Source: Parabacteroides distasonis (GTDB taxonomy: Bacteria > Bacteroidota > Bacteroidia > Bacteroidales > Tannerellaceae). From it: a stretch of DNA of 64,000 nucleotides. The notes under the pieces are model-generated. The model saw only the letters and a program-made list of their open reading frames with translations, was not told where the DNA came from and did no database searches. Shown in pieces: positions 63,256-64,000 of this stretch; position 1 is the stretch's first letter; each line of letters begins with the position of its first letter. The stretch spans positions 62,001 through 126,000 of the forward strand of contig JAFBIU010000001.1 of NCBI GenBank assembly GCA_021531775.1, written 5' to 3'. A program made the translations under genes and the position numbers.

Positions 63256-64000
63256 CTTTCTTCTGTTTTCAAGTTATCTAATGGAACAACCTCGGCCTTT
63301 TCTTCCTCGGTTGATTCCTCTTCTTCATTTCCTATGCCTGCTCCAAAACGGCTTACACTCAAAATGATGCCAAAATAGACACAGGAAAGAATGGTGGAGG
63401 TTCCTCCTCGACTGACAAGTGGCATAGGTTGGCCGGTCACGGGAATCAGATTGACCGCAACGGCCATGTTAGCCAACGCCTGCATAACCACCAACAGCCC
63501 ACATCCCAGAACCAGGAATTTAGGAAATGGTTTGGTACATTTCCGGGCAATCATACCCACTCGCACTAATAATATAATGTAGAGAAACAGAACACCCACT
63601 CCTCCTATAATAAATCCCAACTCTTCAATGATGATTGCATAGATGAAGTCGGAATAGGCTTGCGGCAAAAAGTCCCGCTGTTGTCCGTGGCCTGGCAATC
63701 TGCCGAACAGTCCCCCTCGGGCTATCGCGATCTTGGCGTGCGAAACCTGATAGTTATCATCATTGATCACATACGTGCTACTCTCTTCATTGCCAGCCGA
63801 AGGATGCGTAAAATCGACAATACGCTCTTTCCAGGTAGCTGCACGTGACATGTACTTGACAATGTTGTCCGGTAATATCACCAAAGCTGCTATAAACAGG
63901 CTGAGCAGCAAGAATAGGATTCCGGCCAGTCTGGCCAACCGCTTGATGGAGATTTGTCCGATAAACATCATGAGGAAGCAGACCGCAAAAAGCAAGAAGG
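63252..64000 (-). CDS. ftsW: Peptidoglycan polymerase/flippase FtsW, 5' end outside the window
   Basis: C-terminal part (at least 248 residues) of a SEDS-family glycosyltransferase that polymerises septal peptidoglycan with its partner PBP. Seen: several membrane helices, DFIYAIIIEELGFIIGGVG, NLIPVTGQPMPLVSRGGTST with the family signature, and an acidic cytoplasmic tail (EEEESTEEEKAE). The frame is open through the right window edge, so the start and first helices are not in view; the leftmost visible in-frame start codon is only internal. Position before murG identifies it as FtsW rather than RodA. Confidence 0.92.
   Translation of the reverse strand, partial: FLLFAVCFLMMFIGQISIKRLARLAGILFLLLSLFIAALVILPDNIVKYMSRAATWKERIVDFTHPSAGNEESSTYVINDDNYQVSHAKIAIARGGLFGRLPGHGQQRDFLPQAYSDFIYAIIIEELGFIIGGVGVLFLYIILLVRVGMIARKCTKPFPKFLVLGCGLLVVMQALANMAVAVNLIPVTGQPMPLVSRGGTSTILSCVYFGIILSVSRFGAGIGNEEEESTEEEKAEVVPLDNLKTEER

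Overview
The window is a 64 kb piece of a Bacteroidales chromosome (Bacteroidota). The evidence is the gene set and order (ftsX - DUF3098 - uppP - truB - queA - folK; rimP-nusA-infB; the ftsW-murG-murC-ftsQ-ftsA-ftsZ part of the division/cell-wall cluster), the presence of a smalltalk protein, a VirE/DUF3987 protein, Rpn and AAA/DUF4143 genes, and promoters of the Bacteroidota type (TTTG, about 20 bases, TAnnTTTG). I do not assign a genus. I saw no rRNA, tRNA or CRISPR array.

Left part (1-31.4 kb) is mostly housekeeping: two tandem metallophosphoesterases (the first cut by the window edge), the Fe-S carrier Mrp, TrmB, two unrelated AAA ATPase genes of the mobile accessory kind separated by a repeat- and hairpin-rich gap, then the plus-strand run ftsX to folK. 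Facing it is a long minus-strand operon rimP-nusA-infB-cvpA-sufB-sufC-sufD. Its leader carries an intrinsic terminator directly after the promoter, which suggests attenuation. Then follow a secreted beta-galactosidase with a ricin-like lectin domain, MiaB, an acetyl-CoA hydrolase/CoA-transferase family enzyme, and the operon fur-purA-zinc metallopeptidase.

The middle (31.4-45.3 kb) is accessory DNA: an Rpn-type nuclease gene between two nearly identical 49-base direct repeats; an operon with a small protein, a VirE/DUF3987 primase-like protein with extraordinary internal repeats, and a co-translated cytoplasmic M15 peptidase; an unrecognised two-gene cassette with its own promoter and terminator next to a fossil of a DNA methyltransferase gene; a secreted SGNH hydrolase; a phage-like protein with an InlB-type repeat; the smalltalk protein; and a HigBA toxin-antitoxin pair lying between two 114-base direct copies of the smalltalk 3' end. 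A 40-base repeat built on GACAAGAT occurs five times in the window, four of them here.

The right part (45.3-64 kb) returns to core functions: NudC, a tricorn-like S41 protease, a dicarboxylate/amino acid symporter and two tandem NhaC antiporters, Ogt, a Sir2 deacylase, CstA, a YqeY protein, and the minus-strand division/peptidoglycan operon ftsW (cut by the window edge), murG, murC, ftsQ, ftsA, ftsZ.
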